Below, in pieces: positions 25,219 to 34,327 of a stretch of 64,000 nt of DNA. Each line of letters opens with the position of its first letter. Within the stretch, counting starts at the first letter, position 1. This DNA comes from an uncultured SAR116 cluster alpha proteobacterium (GTDB lineage Bacteria; Pseudomonadota; Alphaproteobacteria; Puniceispirillales; Marisalimonadaceae), in contig CACOAO010000002.1 of the NCBI GenBank assembly GCA_902625215.1, positions 114,379 to 178,378 on the forward strand. The letters are read 5' to 3'. The translations under genes were made by a program, and so were the position numbers. The notes beneath the pieces were generated by a model. That model saw nothing but the letters and a program-made list of their open reading frames with translations. It searched no databases and was not told where the DNA came from.

Positions 25219-26637
25219 ATGAATGACCCTAATATAAATCTACCAAAAGACCCTTTAAGTGGTATCACCATTGAGGAGTTAGGTCAAAAATTTAGAAACC
25301 GTTTACTATCATGCAGAGAAGTTACATCGACCTATTATGAAAGAATTAGAATTTTAAATCCTCACCTTCATTCATATATATTCGTAGATGAAGAAAAGGG
25401 CCTTGAATGGGCAGATGGAATAGATAAATTATTTAAGTGTGGGGTTGACTTAGGGCCACTAATGGGTGTGCCTGTTGCAATTAAAGATATTTGTTCAGTT
25501 TATGGTATGCCTACCACTAATGGCTCTAATATAATTAGTGATGATATTACTGGCCCAGAAGGTAGCCTTGTTAAAAGACTAAAGGCACTTGGGTGTGTTA
25601 TTTTAGGTAAAACACATACAGTAGAATTTGCTCTAGGTGCGACAGGATTGAATAAGTATAAAGGGACTCCAAAAAATCCTTGGGATGACAAAATCCATAG
25701 AATACCTGGTGGATCAAGTAGCGGTTCGGGAGTTGCGGTTGCAGCAGGATTAGCAGCTTTTGCAATTGGAACAGATACAGGTGGATCAGTTCGAATACCA
25801 GCATCGTTTAATGGTATTGTTGGTTTAAAAACTACAAAAAACAAATGGCCGACTGACGGAATATTTCCACTTTCACCTACTTTGGATACTCCAGGACCAC
25901 TAGCTAGATCAGTAAAAGATACAAAATTAATTTTTGATACATATAATAAAAATAAGAAAGTATTAAAACCGTTAGAAATTAAAAATCTAGTAATTGGTAA
26001 ATTACAGGAACCATTTACTGAAAATTTAGATGACAGTGTGATGAAAGCATATGACAATTTTTGTAAGAAATTAGAAGATGCTGGCGCCAAAATTGAAGAT
26101 GTAATAATTAATGAAGCTAGAGAAAAAGCCAAATTATTTCCAACTATAGTTGGATCAGAAATCATAAGTGCATTTGGGAGAGAAAAATTTTTACAAGTTG
26201 TAGATCAAATGGATCCTGTGACAGGCATTAGAGCTAAATTAGGATTAAATGTATCATCAGTAGAATATATTAATGCAAAAAAAAGAATTCTGGAGTTAAA
26301 TTCTATTGTAGGAAAGTATTTCAAAAAGTATGATGCCCTTGTTTCTCCTACAACAATCATGCAAGCAATAGAAGTTGATAATAGTGCAGTAGGGACTGAA
26401 TTACACGAGAGGAGTCTTTTGGCTTCAGCAAATACTCAACCAGTGAATATCTTTGGAATGTGTGCAATTACCTACCCCATTCAGAAATTTGCTAGTAGTG
26501 AAAGTCAACAAATTTTACCAATTGGTTTACAAGTTATTTGTAATAAAGATGACGATGACTATGCAGTTGCAATCGCTTTGGCTTTAGAAGAGGCATTTGG
26601 AGAACCTGAACTACCAGACGTAAATAAATTTATATAG
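25219..26637 (+). CDS. amidase signature-family amidohydrolase
   Basis: A 472-aa amidase signature (AS) enzyme with the Ser-cisSer-Lys triad visible: Lys in VAIKDI at about residue 90, the Ser pair in GGSSSGSGVAVAAG at about 167-180, and the following GTDTGGSVRIPASFNG. This is the fold of GatA, but gatB and gatC are absent and the C-terminal region does not look GatA-specific, so a free-standing amidase of unknown substrate is more likely. A full AAAGGAG precedes ATG 25219. Confidence 0.86.
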   Translation: MNDPNINLPKDPLSGITIEELGQKFRNRLLSCREVTSTYYERIRILNPHLHSYIFVDEEKGLEWADGIDKLFKCGVDLGPLMGVPVAIKDICSVYGMPTTNGSNIISDDITGPEGSLVKRLKALGCVILGKTHTVEFALGATGLNKYKGTPKNPWDDKIHRIPGGSSSGSGVAVAAGLAAFAIGTDTGGSVRIPASFNGIVGLKTTKNKWPTDGIFPLSPTLDTPGPLARSVKDTKLIFDTYNKNKKVLKPLEIKNLVIGKLQEPFTENLDDSVMKAYDNFCKKLEDAGAKIEDVIINEAREKAKLFPTIVGSEIISAFGREKFLQVVDQMDPVTGIRAKLGLNVSSVEYINAKKRILELNSIVGKYFKKYDALVSPTTIMQAIEVDNSAVGTELHERSLLASANTQPVNIFGMCAITYPIQKFASSESQQILPIGLQVICNKDDDDYAVAIALALEEAFGEPELPDVNKFI

Positions 26638-26754
26638 TGTTAAATTAAAAATAATTATAACAAAAAAACTTTTTTATCTTGAAATTTTGATTTTTAAAAT
26701 TAATTAAATCCAATAAAAATCTTTTCAACGAATATGAACTTAAGGATATTATAA

Positions 26755-27705
26755 TTGCCTGATAAATTAATAAACGCAAAAAATTTAAAAAAATCCTTCG
26801 ATCAATTTATTGCTGTTGACAAAATCAACTTACAAGTTGATAGGGGTGAGGTAGTTGGTTTTCTTGGCCCGAATGGCGCAGGCAAGTCTACAACTATGAA
26901 AATGCTTACAGGTTTTTTAGAACCTGATGACGGTGAAATATTTATCAACGGTATTGATCTAAAGTCCAATCCTCTTAAGGCTAAGGAATATATTGGGTAT
27001 TTACCCGAAGGTGCACCATCATATTCAGATATGATAGTTTCAGACTTTTTATCATTTATTGGAAAAATGAGAGGTTTGAGTGATAAAAGTTTGAGTAATC
27101 GATTAGAAGAAATGGCAGATCAAATTAATTTAAAAGAAATGTGGGACAGACCTGTAGAAACCCTTTCGAAAGGTTTTAAAAGAAGGGTTGGTATTGCTCA
27201 AGCATTAATACATGATCCTGATATATTAATTTTAGATGAACCAACTGACGGGTTGGATCCAAATCAAAAACACGAGATGAGAAACCTTATAAAAAAAATA
27301 TCAAAAAATAAAGCAATTGTAATTTCTACCCACATATTAGAGGAAGTTGAAGCGGTTTGTTCACGAGCTATTATTATTGCTGATGGAAAATTACTTGCAA
27401 ATGATACACCACAAAATTTAGAAAATAAGTTTTTAAACAAACATACTTTATCTATCAAAATATCCGATAAAATTAACAATGTTGTTTCTAGAGAAATAAA
27501 ATCATCGTTAAAATATGAAGAAGTTAAAATTCAAAAATATGACGCATCAACTTATATAATTTTAATTAGTGACAATAAAAAAGTGCCGAATATAAACACA
27601 GTTTTAAAACAAATTAATAAACATAAACTCAATGTTATTGAAGCAAATTTTCAAAAGGTAAATCTTGAAAAAATTTTTAGATCAATAACCACAGGTAAAA
27701 ATTAA
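26755..27705 (+). CDS. ABC transporter ATP-binding protein of a Gld-type cassette
   Basis: A 316-aa ATPase: Walker A GPNGAGKST, signature LSKGFKRRVGIAQAL, Walker B ILILDEPTDGLDP and the H-loop ISTHILEEVEAV. After the nucleotide-binding domain (about 1-230) comes a C-terminal regulatory segment of about 85 residues. LSKGFKRR is typical of the GldA-like/ABC-2 class. TTG 26755 is the start, with AGGA at 26743-26746. It opens a four-gene plus-strand operon with a permease, a GldG-like protein and a DUF4340-like protein, a widespread proteobacterial arrangement whose substrate is not known. Confidence 0.9.
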   Translation: MPDKLINAKNLKKSFDQFIAVDKINLQVDRGEVVGFLGPNGAGKSTTMKMLTGFLEPDDGEIFINGIDLKSNPLKAKEYIGYLPEGAPSYSDMIVSDFLSFIGKMRGLSDKSLSNRLEEMADQINLKEMWDRPVETLSKGFKRRVGIAQALIHDPDILILDEPTDGLDPNQKHEMRNLIKKISKNKAIVISTHILEEVEAVCSRAIIIADGKLLANDTPQNLENKFLNKHTLSIKISDKINNVVSREIKSSLKYEEVKIQKYDASTYIILISDNKKVPNINTVLKQINKHKLNVIEANFQKVNLEKIFRSITTGKN

Positions 27706-27724
27706 AAATAAATGGTGCGTACCT

Positions 27725-28471
27725 ATGAATAATTACTTAAACAAAACATATATTATATTAGATAGAGAACTAAGAGGTTATTTTAGAACACCACTAGCAT
27801 CAATTTTCTTACTTGTTTTTTTAGCTTTATCATCCGGAATGACTTTCTTTTTAGGGAGATTTTTTGAGAGAGATCAGGCTGATTTAACTGCTTTTTTTTC
27901 TTGGCATCCATGGTTGTTTCTTGTGTTAATGCCAGCTATTGGCATGAGGTTGTGGGCTGAGGAAAGAAGGTCTGGTACCATTGAATTATTGATTACTTTA
28001 CCTGTAACTAATACACAATTAGTGGTCGGTAAATTTTTAGCAAGTTGGTTTTTTACTCTTATTGCGCTTATTCTAACCATGCCAATTTGGATAACTGTAA
28101 ATTTTTTGGGAGACCCAGATAATAATGTAATTCTAATATCTTACATTGGTAGCTGGTTTATGGCAGGCGCCTTTTTGGCTCTTACTTCTTGCCTATCAGT
28201 ACTTACAAAAAATCAGGTCATAGCTTTTATAATTTCTTCTATAAGTGGTTTTATACTTATAATGGCTGGTTTCAATTTGGTTTTATCAGCTGTAAGGTCA
28301 TGGTCACCAAATTGGATTACAGAAACTATTAGTTCAATGTCTTTTCTATCACATTTTACTAGGATTCAAATGGGTGTTTTTGATTTAAGTACCTTAGTGT
28401 TTTTTATTTCTATGATGATTTTATGTCTTTGGATAAACGTACAACTCGTTCAACTAAAAAAAGCAGATTGA
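27725..28471 (+). CDS. ABC-2 permease subunit (GldF-like)
   Basis: A 248-aa membrane protein with six hydrophobic segments. The amphipathic N-terminus (ILDRELRGYFRTPLASIFL) and GMRLWAEERRSGTIELLITLPVT are the conserved coupling region of ABC-2 permeases of the GldF type. It is 19 nt downstream of the ATPase gene and 7 nt upstream of the GldG-like gene, and would form the membrane channel for this cassette. Confidence 0.88.
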   Translation: MNNYLNKTYIILDRELRGYFRTPLASIFLLVFLALSSGMTFFLGRFFERDQADLTAFFSWHPWLFLVLMPAIGMRLWAEERRSGTIELLITLPVTNTQLVVGKFLASWFFTLIALILTMPIWITVNFLGDPDNNVILISYIGSWFMAGAFLALTSCLSVLTKNQVIAFIISSISGFILIMAGFNLVLSAVRSWSPNWITETISSMSFLSHFTRIQMGVFDLSTLVFFISMMILCLWINVQLVQLKKAD

Positions 28472-28478
28472 GGTTAAA

Positions 28479-30299
28479 ATGAATTTTTTAGATAATATTA
28501 AACCTAAAAATCTTGTTAAGTTTTCTATTTTATTTTCAATAATTATATTTCTTTGCATAAATATAATTACTAATAATGTATTTAATTCATCAAGAATAGA
28601 CTTTACAGAAAAGAAACTTTATTCATTGTCCAATAGCACAGTAGATCTACTGAAAAACTTGAATGAACCAATACATGTTAGATTGTTTGTATCAGGAAAT
28701 TTAATTAAAGAAGTACCCCAACTTTCAACATATGCTCGAAGAGTTGAAACTATTTTAAAATCTTACAGTAATATTTCTAATGGAAAAATTACACTAGAAG
28801 TTATTGATCCTAAACCTTTCTCAGACGAAGAAGATAGAGCAGTTGGAATGGGTATAAATTCATTTTCTGCTACAGAAATGTCTGATGCATTATATTTTGG
28901 ACTAGCAGCTACGAATTCCACAACTGGTCAAAAAAATATTCCTATTTTTTCACCAGAAAGAGAAACTTTCCTTGAGTACGATCTTTCAAGTTTGATCTCT
29001 GAGTTAAGTCAGATTAATAAACCAGTTATAAGTATTATTGATAATCTTGGACTAATGGCAGATAGCAGAATTGGCAAACCAGAACAACAAATATTAAAAC
29101 AAATGAATGAGATGTTTGAAGTTGAAATGGTAAATGAAAGTGATAACAAGCTCAACGAAAACACAAAAGTCCTCATGATCATTCACCCAAAATTTCTGTC
29201 AGATGATAGTTTATATATGATAGACCAGTGGGTTCTTAAGGGAGGAGCAACTCTAATTTTTTTAGATCCTTATGCAGAAACAGAGGTGAGCAGACGACCA
29301 GGTATGCCTCCAATGAACCCACGATCAGATCTTAAAAAACTATTAGATACCTGGGGGATAAAATTCGATAATAAAAAAACTGTCTTAGACTCAGAATTTG
29401 GTTTTAGGATATCTAGAAATATTGATGGACGTGACATACAAGTAACCAACTACCCCTGGTTAAATATCAGAGGAGATGGCTTAAATAAAAATGAAAGCTC
29501 ATTATCTAATTTAAGTACCATTGTTATGACTACTGCTGGCTCTCTAGAAAAAGCTAACAAAGATACAGTATTTGAACCAATTATTACTACTAGTAAAAAA
29601 TCGGGTTTAGGTGATGCACAAAAAGCAGGTGACCCTAAAAATGATCCACGAGACTTTATATCGAAAATAAAATCTGACAACAACAATTTAGTTTTAGCAG
29701 GCTGGATAAAAGCAAACCTTAATTCGTCATTTAGTGGAAAAGAAAATAAAAGAGATGGACAGCTTTTAAAATCTGAAAATAAATCAAATGTTCTTCTTGT
29801 TTCTGATGCTGATATGTTAATGGATCGTAATTGGTTAACACAGCGAGGTGCCTTCGCTAACAATGGAGATTTTGTTCTTAATGTAGTTGAAAAGATGATC
29901 GGCGGTAATGCTCTTTCAGATCTTAGAGGTAAGAGCACTTCTTGGCGTCCTTTTGATAAAATAATTGAATTAGAAAAAATTGCTGAAGAAAAATTTCTTT
30001 TAGAAGAACAAAGACTCGCAAATAAATTGAAGGAAATGGAAAATAAAATTAGAGATTTAACACAAAATAATGATGATAACTCAGACGTGTTATCTCCTGA
30101 AACCATTGAAGCTATTGACGGATTCAAAGCTGAAATGATGTCGACCAGATCTCAACTTAGAAGTGTTAAATTCGATCTTAGAAGAGATGTTGAAAATTTA
30201 AAAAAATGGGTTATTGCTCTTAACGTAGCTATAATTCCAATATTTTTTGCAGGCTTAGCCCTAATTATATCATTAAGAAGAAAAAGATTTTTCAACTAA
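28479..30299 (+). CDS. GldG-family auxiliary protein of the ABC cassette
   Basis: A 606-aa protein with one transmembrane helix near the N-terminus (about residues 15-35) and one at the C-terminus (about 575-597), enclosing a long extracytoplasmic part. The early RIDFTEKKLYSLSNSTVDLL block and PAPFS-like VIDPKPFSDEED are typical of the GldG / ABC_transp_aux family. A coiled-coil-rich stretch (about 490-560) precedes the last helix. It is named for Flavobacterium gliding, but homologues in Proteobacteria have no gliding role; function here is unknown. Same operon as the ATPase and permease. Confidence 0.86.
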   Translation: MNFLDNIKPKNLVKFSILFSIIIFLCINIITNNVFNSSRIDFTEKKLYSLSNSTVDLLKNLNEPIHVRLFVSGNLIKEVPQLSTYARRVETILKSYSNISNGKITLEVIDPKPFSDEEDRAVGMGINSFSATEMSDALYFGLAATNSTTGQKNIPIFSPERETFLEYDLSSLISELSQINKPVISIIDNLGLMADSRIGKPEQQILKQMNEMFEVEMVNESDNKLNENTKVLMIIHPKFLSDDSLYMIDQWVLKGGATLIFLDPYAETEVSRRPGMPPMNPRSDLKKLLDTWGIKFDNKKTVLDSEFGFRISRNIDGRDIQVTNYPWLNIRGDGLNKNESSLSNLSTIVMTTAGSLEKANKDTVFEPIITTSKKSGLGDAQKAGDPKNDPRDFISKIKSDNNNLVLAGWIKANLNSSFSGKENKRDGQLLKSENKSNVLLVSDADMLMDRNWLTQRGAFANNGDFVLNVVEKMIGGNALSDLRGKSTSWRPFDKIIELEKIAEEKFLLEEQRLANKLKEMENKIRDLTQNNDDNSDVLSPETIEAIDGFKAEMMSTRSQLRSVKFDLRRDVENLKKWVIALNVAIIPIFFAGLALIISLRRKRFFN

Positions 30300-30320
30300 T
30301 TATAAATTTTGGATTAAAAA

Positions 30321-31352
30321 ATGAATAAAAAAAGATTTTTGAATTTATCTATAATATCTATAGCTTTTGTTGTTTTAGCAATTATCTCAATTAATCTTAA
30401 CACTAGTAATTATGGTTTTGAAAATAGAGGTAAATTGTTTTTGGAAGATTTTACCAAAAATGTTAATGATATTAATACTATATCAATTAGTTCCTTTGAA
30501 AATAACATAAATCTAGTTAAACAAAATAACAGTTATATTTCAGAATCTGGCTATCCACTTAAAAAAGGATTGTGGGAAAATTTAATAACTAGTTTATCGT
30601 TATTAAGAATTGAAGAATTAAAAACCAATGATCCTATTAGACACGCTCAACTGAACTTGCTCCTCCCAGAACAAAATAAAAGTGAAGATGAAGACGATGG
30701 TTATGGAACAAAAATTACATTAAAAAAAGAAGATGGAACTATTTACTCATCAGTCCTTTTTGGGATGGTAGATAGAAGTGTAGGTGGAATAAGTGGAGGT
30801 CAATTTGCAAGATTTCCAAGTGAGGATCAGACTTATCTTCTTAAAGGCGCAATTAGAATGCCCACAACAAAGTCAGATTGGTTTGAAAGTTTACTTTTAT
30901 CTATTAAAAAAAATGATGTTCAGAAAGTTAGCTTAAATAATAAAAATGGGATAATTGAAATTCTATCTAAAGACGACAAATTAAATCTAACAATCCCTGA
31001 AAATGTAAAATTTGATATTGATGATACACAACTAAGTGATGCAAGAGACATAATCAATAGCTTTTATTTTTATGATGTTAAAAAAGCTTTAAAAGAATAT
31101 CCAGAAAACTTACCTACATTGTCATTTAAAGTTAAAGATGGATTAGTCATAACAATTTCTTCAATTAACCCTGATGAAGGAGGAGAGAGTTGGGTGTTAA
31201 TTAATGCAATGTCAAATGATAGTAAATCAGAAAAATTAGCTATTGAAATCAACCAAAAAACTAAGGGTTATGAGTTTCTAGCGAACATAATTACTAGCGA
31301 TATTTTGAGATGGAAACTTCAAGATCTTGCCATTAAAGATAAAAAATCTTAA
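30321..31352 (+). CDS. DUF4340-like membrane-anchored protein
   Basis: A 343-aa protein with one N-terminal membrane helix (about residues 5-25) and a periplasmic domain containing repeats of the type seen in DUF4340 proteins: a strand pair with VDRSVGGISGGQFARFP and a later TKSDWFESLLLSI. Last gene of the four-gene ABC cassette; it begins 21 nt after the GldG-like gene, and proteins of this family are regularly found in that place. Its stop overlaps the stop of the convergent acyl-CoA dehydrogenase (TTAA). Confidence 0.75.
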   Translation: MNKKRFLNLSIISIAFVVLAIISINLNTSNYGFENRGKLFLEDFTKNVNDINTISISSFENNINLVKQNNSYISESGYPLKKGLWENLITSLSLLRIEELKTNDPIRHAQLNLLLPEQNKSEDEDDGYGTKITLKKEDGTIYSSVLFGMVDRSVGGISGGQFARFPSEDQTYLLKGAIRMPTTKSDWFESLLLSIKKNDVQKVSLNNKNGIIEILSKDDKLNLTIPENVKFDIDDTQLSDARDIINSFYFYDVKKALKEYPENLPTLSFKVKDGLVITISSINPDEGGESWVLINAMSNDSKSEKLAIEINQKTKGYEFLANIITSDILRWKLQDLAIKDKKS

Positions 31353-32539
31353 TAAGATCTTGGCATTCCTAATACATGCTCAGCTAAATATGATAAAATT
31401 AAATTCGTTGATATTGGAGCTACTTGATATAACCTAGCTTCTCTAAACTTTCTTTCTACGTCATATTCCTCTGCGAAGCCAAATCCTCCGTGAGTTTGCA
31501 CACATGCTTCAGCAGCTGCCCACGATGCGTCCGCAGCAAGTAGCTTGGCTGTGTTAGCCTCTTCACCTATAGGCTTACCTGCTTCATAGAGTCTTGCTGC
31601 ATGATAAACCATTAGTTCTGCTGCTTTCATTTGCGCATAAGCTCTTGCAATTGGAAACTGAATACCTTGATTTTGTCCAATTGCTCTTCCAAAAATATTT
31701 CTGTCATTAGCATAACTTGTCGATTTGTGAGTAAACCATTTGGCATCACCAATACACTCTGCAGCTATTAAGATTCTTTCTGCGTTCATTCCAGATAAAA
31801 TATATCTAAAGCCTTTGTTTTCTTCACCAATAAGATTTGAAGCTGGTATTCTTAAATTATCAAAAAACACTTCAGTAGTAGAGTGGTTCATCATTGTCCT
31901 AATTGGCCTAATTGTAAGTCCATTACCTTTAGCTTTTCTCATATCCAAAAGGAAAACTGATAGACCTTCTGTTTTCTTTTTAACTTGATTTAAAGGGGTT
32001 GTTCTTGCTAATAACAACATCAAATCCGAGTGTTCAGCTCTACTTGTCCAAATTTTTTGACCATTGATTACAAAATCGTCTCCATCACGAACAGCAACAG
32101 TACGCAAGCTTGTTGTATCCGTGCCACTTGTTGGTTCTGTTACACCAAAGGCTTGTAATCTGAGAGAACCGTCTGCAATTTTTGGCAAGTATTCTTGTTT
32201 TTGTTCAGGTGACCCATGTCTAAGAACAGTTCCCATTGTGTACATTTGTGCATGACAAGCAGCAGCATTGCATCCTTGGTGATGAATTTCTTCTAAAATT
32301 ACAGATGCAGCTACCATACCTAAGCCAACACCTCCATACTCTTCAGGTATGAGTGCACCTAAAAAACCAGCATCAGTTAATGCCTTAACAAATTCTGTTG
32401 GGTAGGCCTGTTCTCTATCAAGTTTTCGCCAATATTCACCCGGGAAATCTCCACAGAGTTTTGCTACAGATTCTCTAACATCTTTAATCATAGCATCATT
32501 GCTATCAGCTTTTTCTACTTGGATGGTAGTGTCTGGCAT
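31349..32539 (-). CDS. acyl-CoA dehydrogenase family protein
   Basis: A 396-aa flavoenzyme of normal length. N-terminal helices lead to LIPEEYGGVGLG; the middle domain has AFGVTEPTSGTDTTSL and GQKIWTSRAEH, FAD- and substrate-binding signatures; the C-terminal domain ends with THGGFGFAEEYDVERKFREARL. It oxidises an acyl-CoA to the 2,3-enoyl-CoA, passing electrons to ETF. The chain length or branched substrate cannot be read. It stands alone, divergent from the VOC gene; GAGG lies about 7 nt before the ATG. Confidence 0.92.
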   Translation of the reverse strand: MPDTTIQVEKADSNDAMIKDVRESVAKLCGDFPGEYWRKLDREQAYPTEFVKALTDAGFLGALIPEEYGGVGLGMVAASVILEEIHHQGCNAAACHAQMYTMGTVLRHGSPEQKQEYLPKIADGSLRLQAFGVTEPTSGTDTTSLRTVAVRDGDDFVINGQKIWTSRAEHSDLMLLLARTTPLNQVKKKTEGLSVFLLDMRKAKGNGLTIRPIRTMMNHSTTEVFFDNLRIPASNLIGEENKGFRYILSGMNAERILIAAECIGDAKWFTHKSTSYANDRNIFGRAIGQNQGIQFPIARAYAQMKAAELMVYHAARLYEAGKPIGEEANTAKLLAADASWAAAEACVQTHGGFGFAEEYDVERKFREARLYQVAPISTNLILSYLAEHVLGMPRSY

Positions 32540-32669
32540 TTTTGATCCTCATTAAACTATTTTTGTTGAAGTATATATATATTAATTTATTTTAATATTA
32601 CTAGCTAATTTTTATTAATTAATTGCATATTATAATCAGTAAAATCAATTAATACTTTGGAGATCACGA

Positions 32670-33086
32670 ATGAAGTTAGAATTTCACCATATTAACTTTG
32701 TATCTAAGGATGTGGATAAGATGGACAAATTTTATAAAAAAATTTTAAATATGAAAGGTATTCCACTAGAAAACTTTCCTAGAACAGAAGAAACTGACGA
32801 CAGTGGGTATAGTGGAAAAATAAATTTTGTAACTGAGGGCAAAATAGAAATGCATCTCGCAGAAAGAGACCTAAATGTTGCCTTTAAAAATAATCAGACA
32901 ATTAATCCCGTTGATAAAGGACATATAGCGTTTAGAACTGACGACATTAAAACATTTTTAAAAATTTTAAAAAGAGAAAAAATTCCATTTTCTGATTACG
33001 GTACCACTTTTGCTAAAGAATGGCATCAGGTTTTTTTTCAAGATCCAGAAGGAAATGTAGTTGAAGTTCATCAGAAAATTTCTTAG
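32670..33086 (+). CDS. VOC-superfamily (glyoxalase-like) protein
   Basis: A 138-aa vicinal-oxygen-chelate protein made of two beta-alpha-beta-beta-beta units. Likely metal ligands are His in FHHINF at the N-terminus, His in KGHIAFR near residue 88 and Glu in NVVEVHQ near the C-terminus. GGAG is placed about 8 nt upstream of ATG. The reaction is not known; such proteins include glyoxalase I, epimerases and dioxygenases. It lies 8 nt before the MFS gene, probably co-transcribed. Confidence 0.85.
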   Translation: MKLEFHHINFVSKDVDKMDKFYKKILNMKGIPLENFPRTEETDDSGYSGKINFVTEGKIEMHLAERDLNVAFKNNQTINPVDKGHIAFRTDDIKTFLKILKREKIPFSDYGTTFAKEWHQVFFQDPEGNVVEVHQKIS

Positions 33087-33094
33087 CGAATTTT

Positions 33095-34327
33095 ATGATT
33101 AGAGAGTGCTTTAAAAATCCTGATTTTAGAGTTCTATGGGGTGCCGGGTGCATGACAGGCATAGCACGAGCTATGGAATTTTTAGCTCTAAGCTTATATG
33201 CACTTCAAGAGTTAGGTCTCCCATATTTGGTTACAATAATTTTTGCAGCCAGAATGTTGCCTATGAGTTTGTTCGGTATAATAATAGGCACTATTTCTGA
33301 AAGAATATCTCCACTATTATTAATTAAAGTAATTTATTCTTTTTCAAATATTTTCACGCTCATAAGTGTAATATTAGTTTTTACTAATCACTTTAGTGTA
33401 ATTTTTGCATTTATTCTTGCTTTTATAAATGGAATTACCTGGGTTGTAGATCTTGCTGTCAGAAGACGTGTATTAGCCGATAATATTAAAAAAAATCTTT
33501 TAAGTACTTCACTGGCTATGGAAACTCTTTCAAATAATGCCACAAGATTAATAGGTCCTCTTTTTGCTGGTTCTCTTTACGCTTTTGTCGGTCTCACTGG
33601 AATTTTTAGCCTTCAATTGGCTATGTATATTTTAGCACTAATATTGATAGTAATTTTTGAAAAAAATAGTAAAAATTTTAAACAAAATTTTAAACAAGAG
33701 CTTACACCAATTGTCAAAGAACATTGGGCACATGGTCTTCTTAGTGAAATTTTAAAAACTGGCAAAAAAGCATATAATTTAGTTAGTTTAAGGTTCGTTC
33801 TAGTTATAACTCTCATCTTTAACATTTTTGGTTTTCCCTTAGTTTCGTTAATACCGGTTTTAGGACGCGAAAAGCTAATGTTGTCTGAAGTTGATATTGG
33901 AATTTTAGCTTCCTCAGAAGGTTTGGGAGCTCTAATAGGAGCCTTACTTATTGGTAATATTTCACCTCAAAAAAATCTTTCTTTGATTTTTATTACAGGA
34001 GTTGGAGGTTTCTTTTTAGGTATGTTTATATTTTCTTACTCTCCTAGCCTATTGATAGCTTTTGTAAGCTTAACATTTGGAGGTATATTTTTATCGGGTT
34101 TTAGTACAATGCAGGGGGCCCTTGTTTATCAAGCATCAACTTCCTCGAGAGGAAATAACTTTGGCATATTAGTAACATGCATTGGTACCGCACCTTTAGG
34201 ATTAATGAACCTATCTTGGATAATCACACAAACCCCAGTTGATGAAACACTTAGGATTAACGTGTTTATAGGTCTTTTATTGCTTATCGTTACCGGTATT
34301 TATTTTTTAATAAAAAATAAACGTTGA
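33095..34327 (+). CDS. MFS transporter
   Basis: A 410-aa membrane protein with about 12 hydrophobic helices. The conserved loop LFGIIIGTISERISPLLLIK between helices 2 and 3 fits the major facilitator A motif. The general pattern is that of MFS_1/MFS_3 exporters; no substrate can be assigned. It is downstream of the VOC gene and its stop touches the stop of the convergent htpG gene without a spacer. Confidence 0.85.
   Translation: MIRECFKNPDFRVLWGAGCMTGIARAMEFLALSLYALQELGLPYLVTIIFAARMLPMSLFGIIIGTISERISPLLLIKVIYSFSNIFTLISVILVFTNHFSVIFAFILAFINGITWVVDLAVRRRVLADNIKKNLLSTSLAMETLSNNATRLIGPLFAGSLYAFVGLTGIFSLQLAMYILALILIVIFEKNSKNFKQNFKQELTPIVKEHWAHGLLSEILKTGKKAYNLVSLRFVLVITLIFNIFGFPLVSLIPVLGREKLMLSEVDIGILASSEGLGALIGALLIGNISPQKNLSLIFITGVGGFFLGMFIFSYSPSLLIAFVSLTFGGIFLSGFSTMQGALVYQASTSSRGNNFGILVTCIGTAPLGLMNLSWIITQTPVDETLRINVFIGLLLLIVTGIYFLIKNKR

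Noticed and set aside
25219..26637. GatA subunit of the tRNA amidotransferase
   Set aside because: No gatB or gatC nearby and the C-terminal part does not look GatA-specific; called a general amidase instead.
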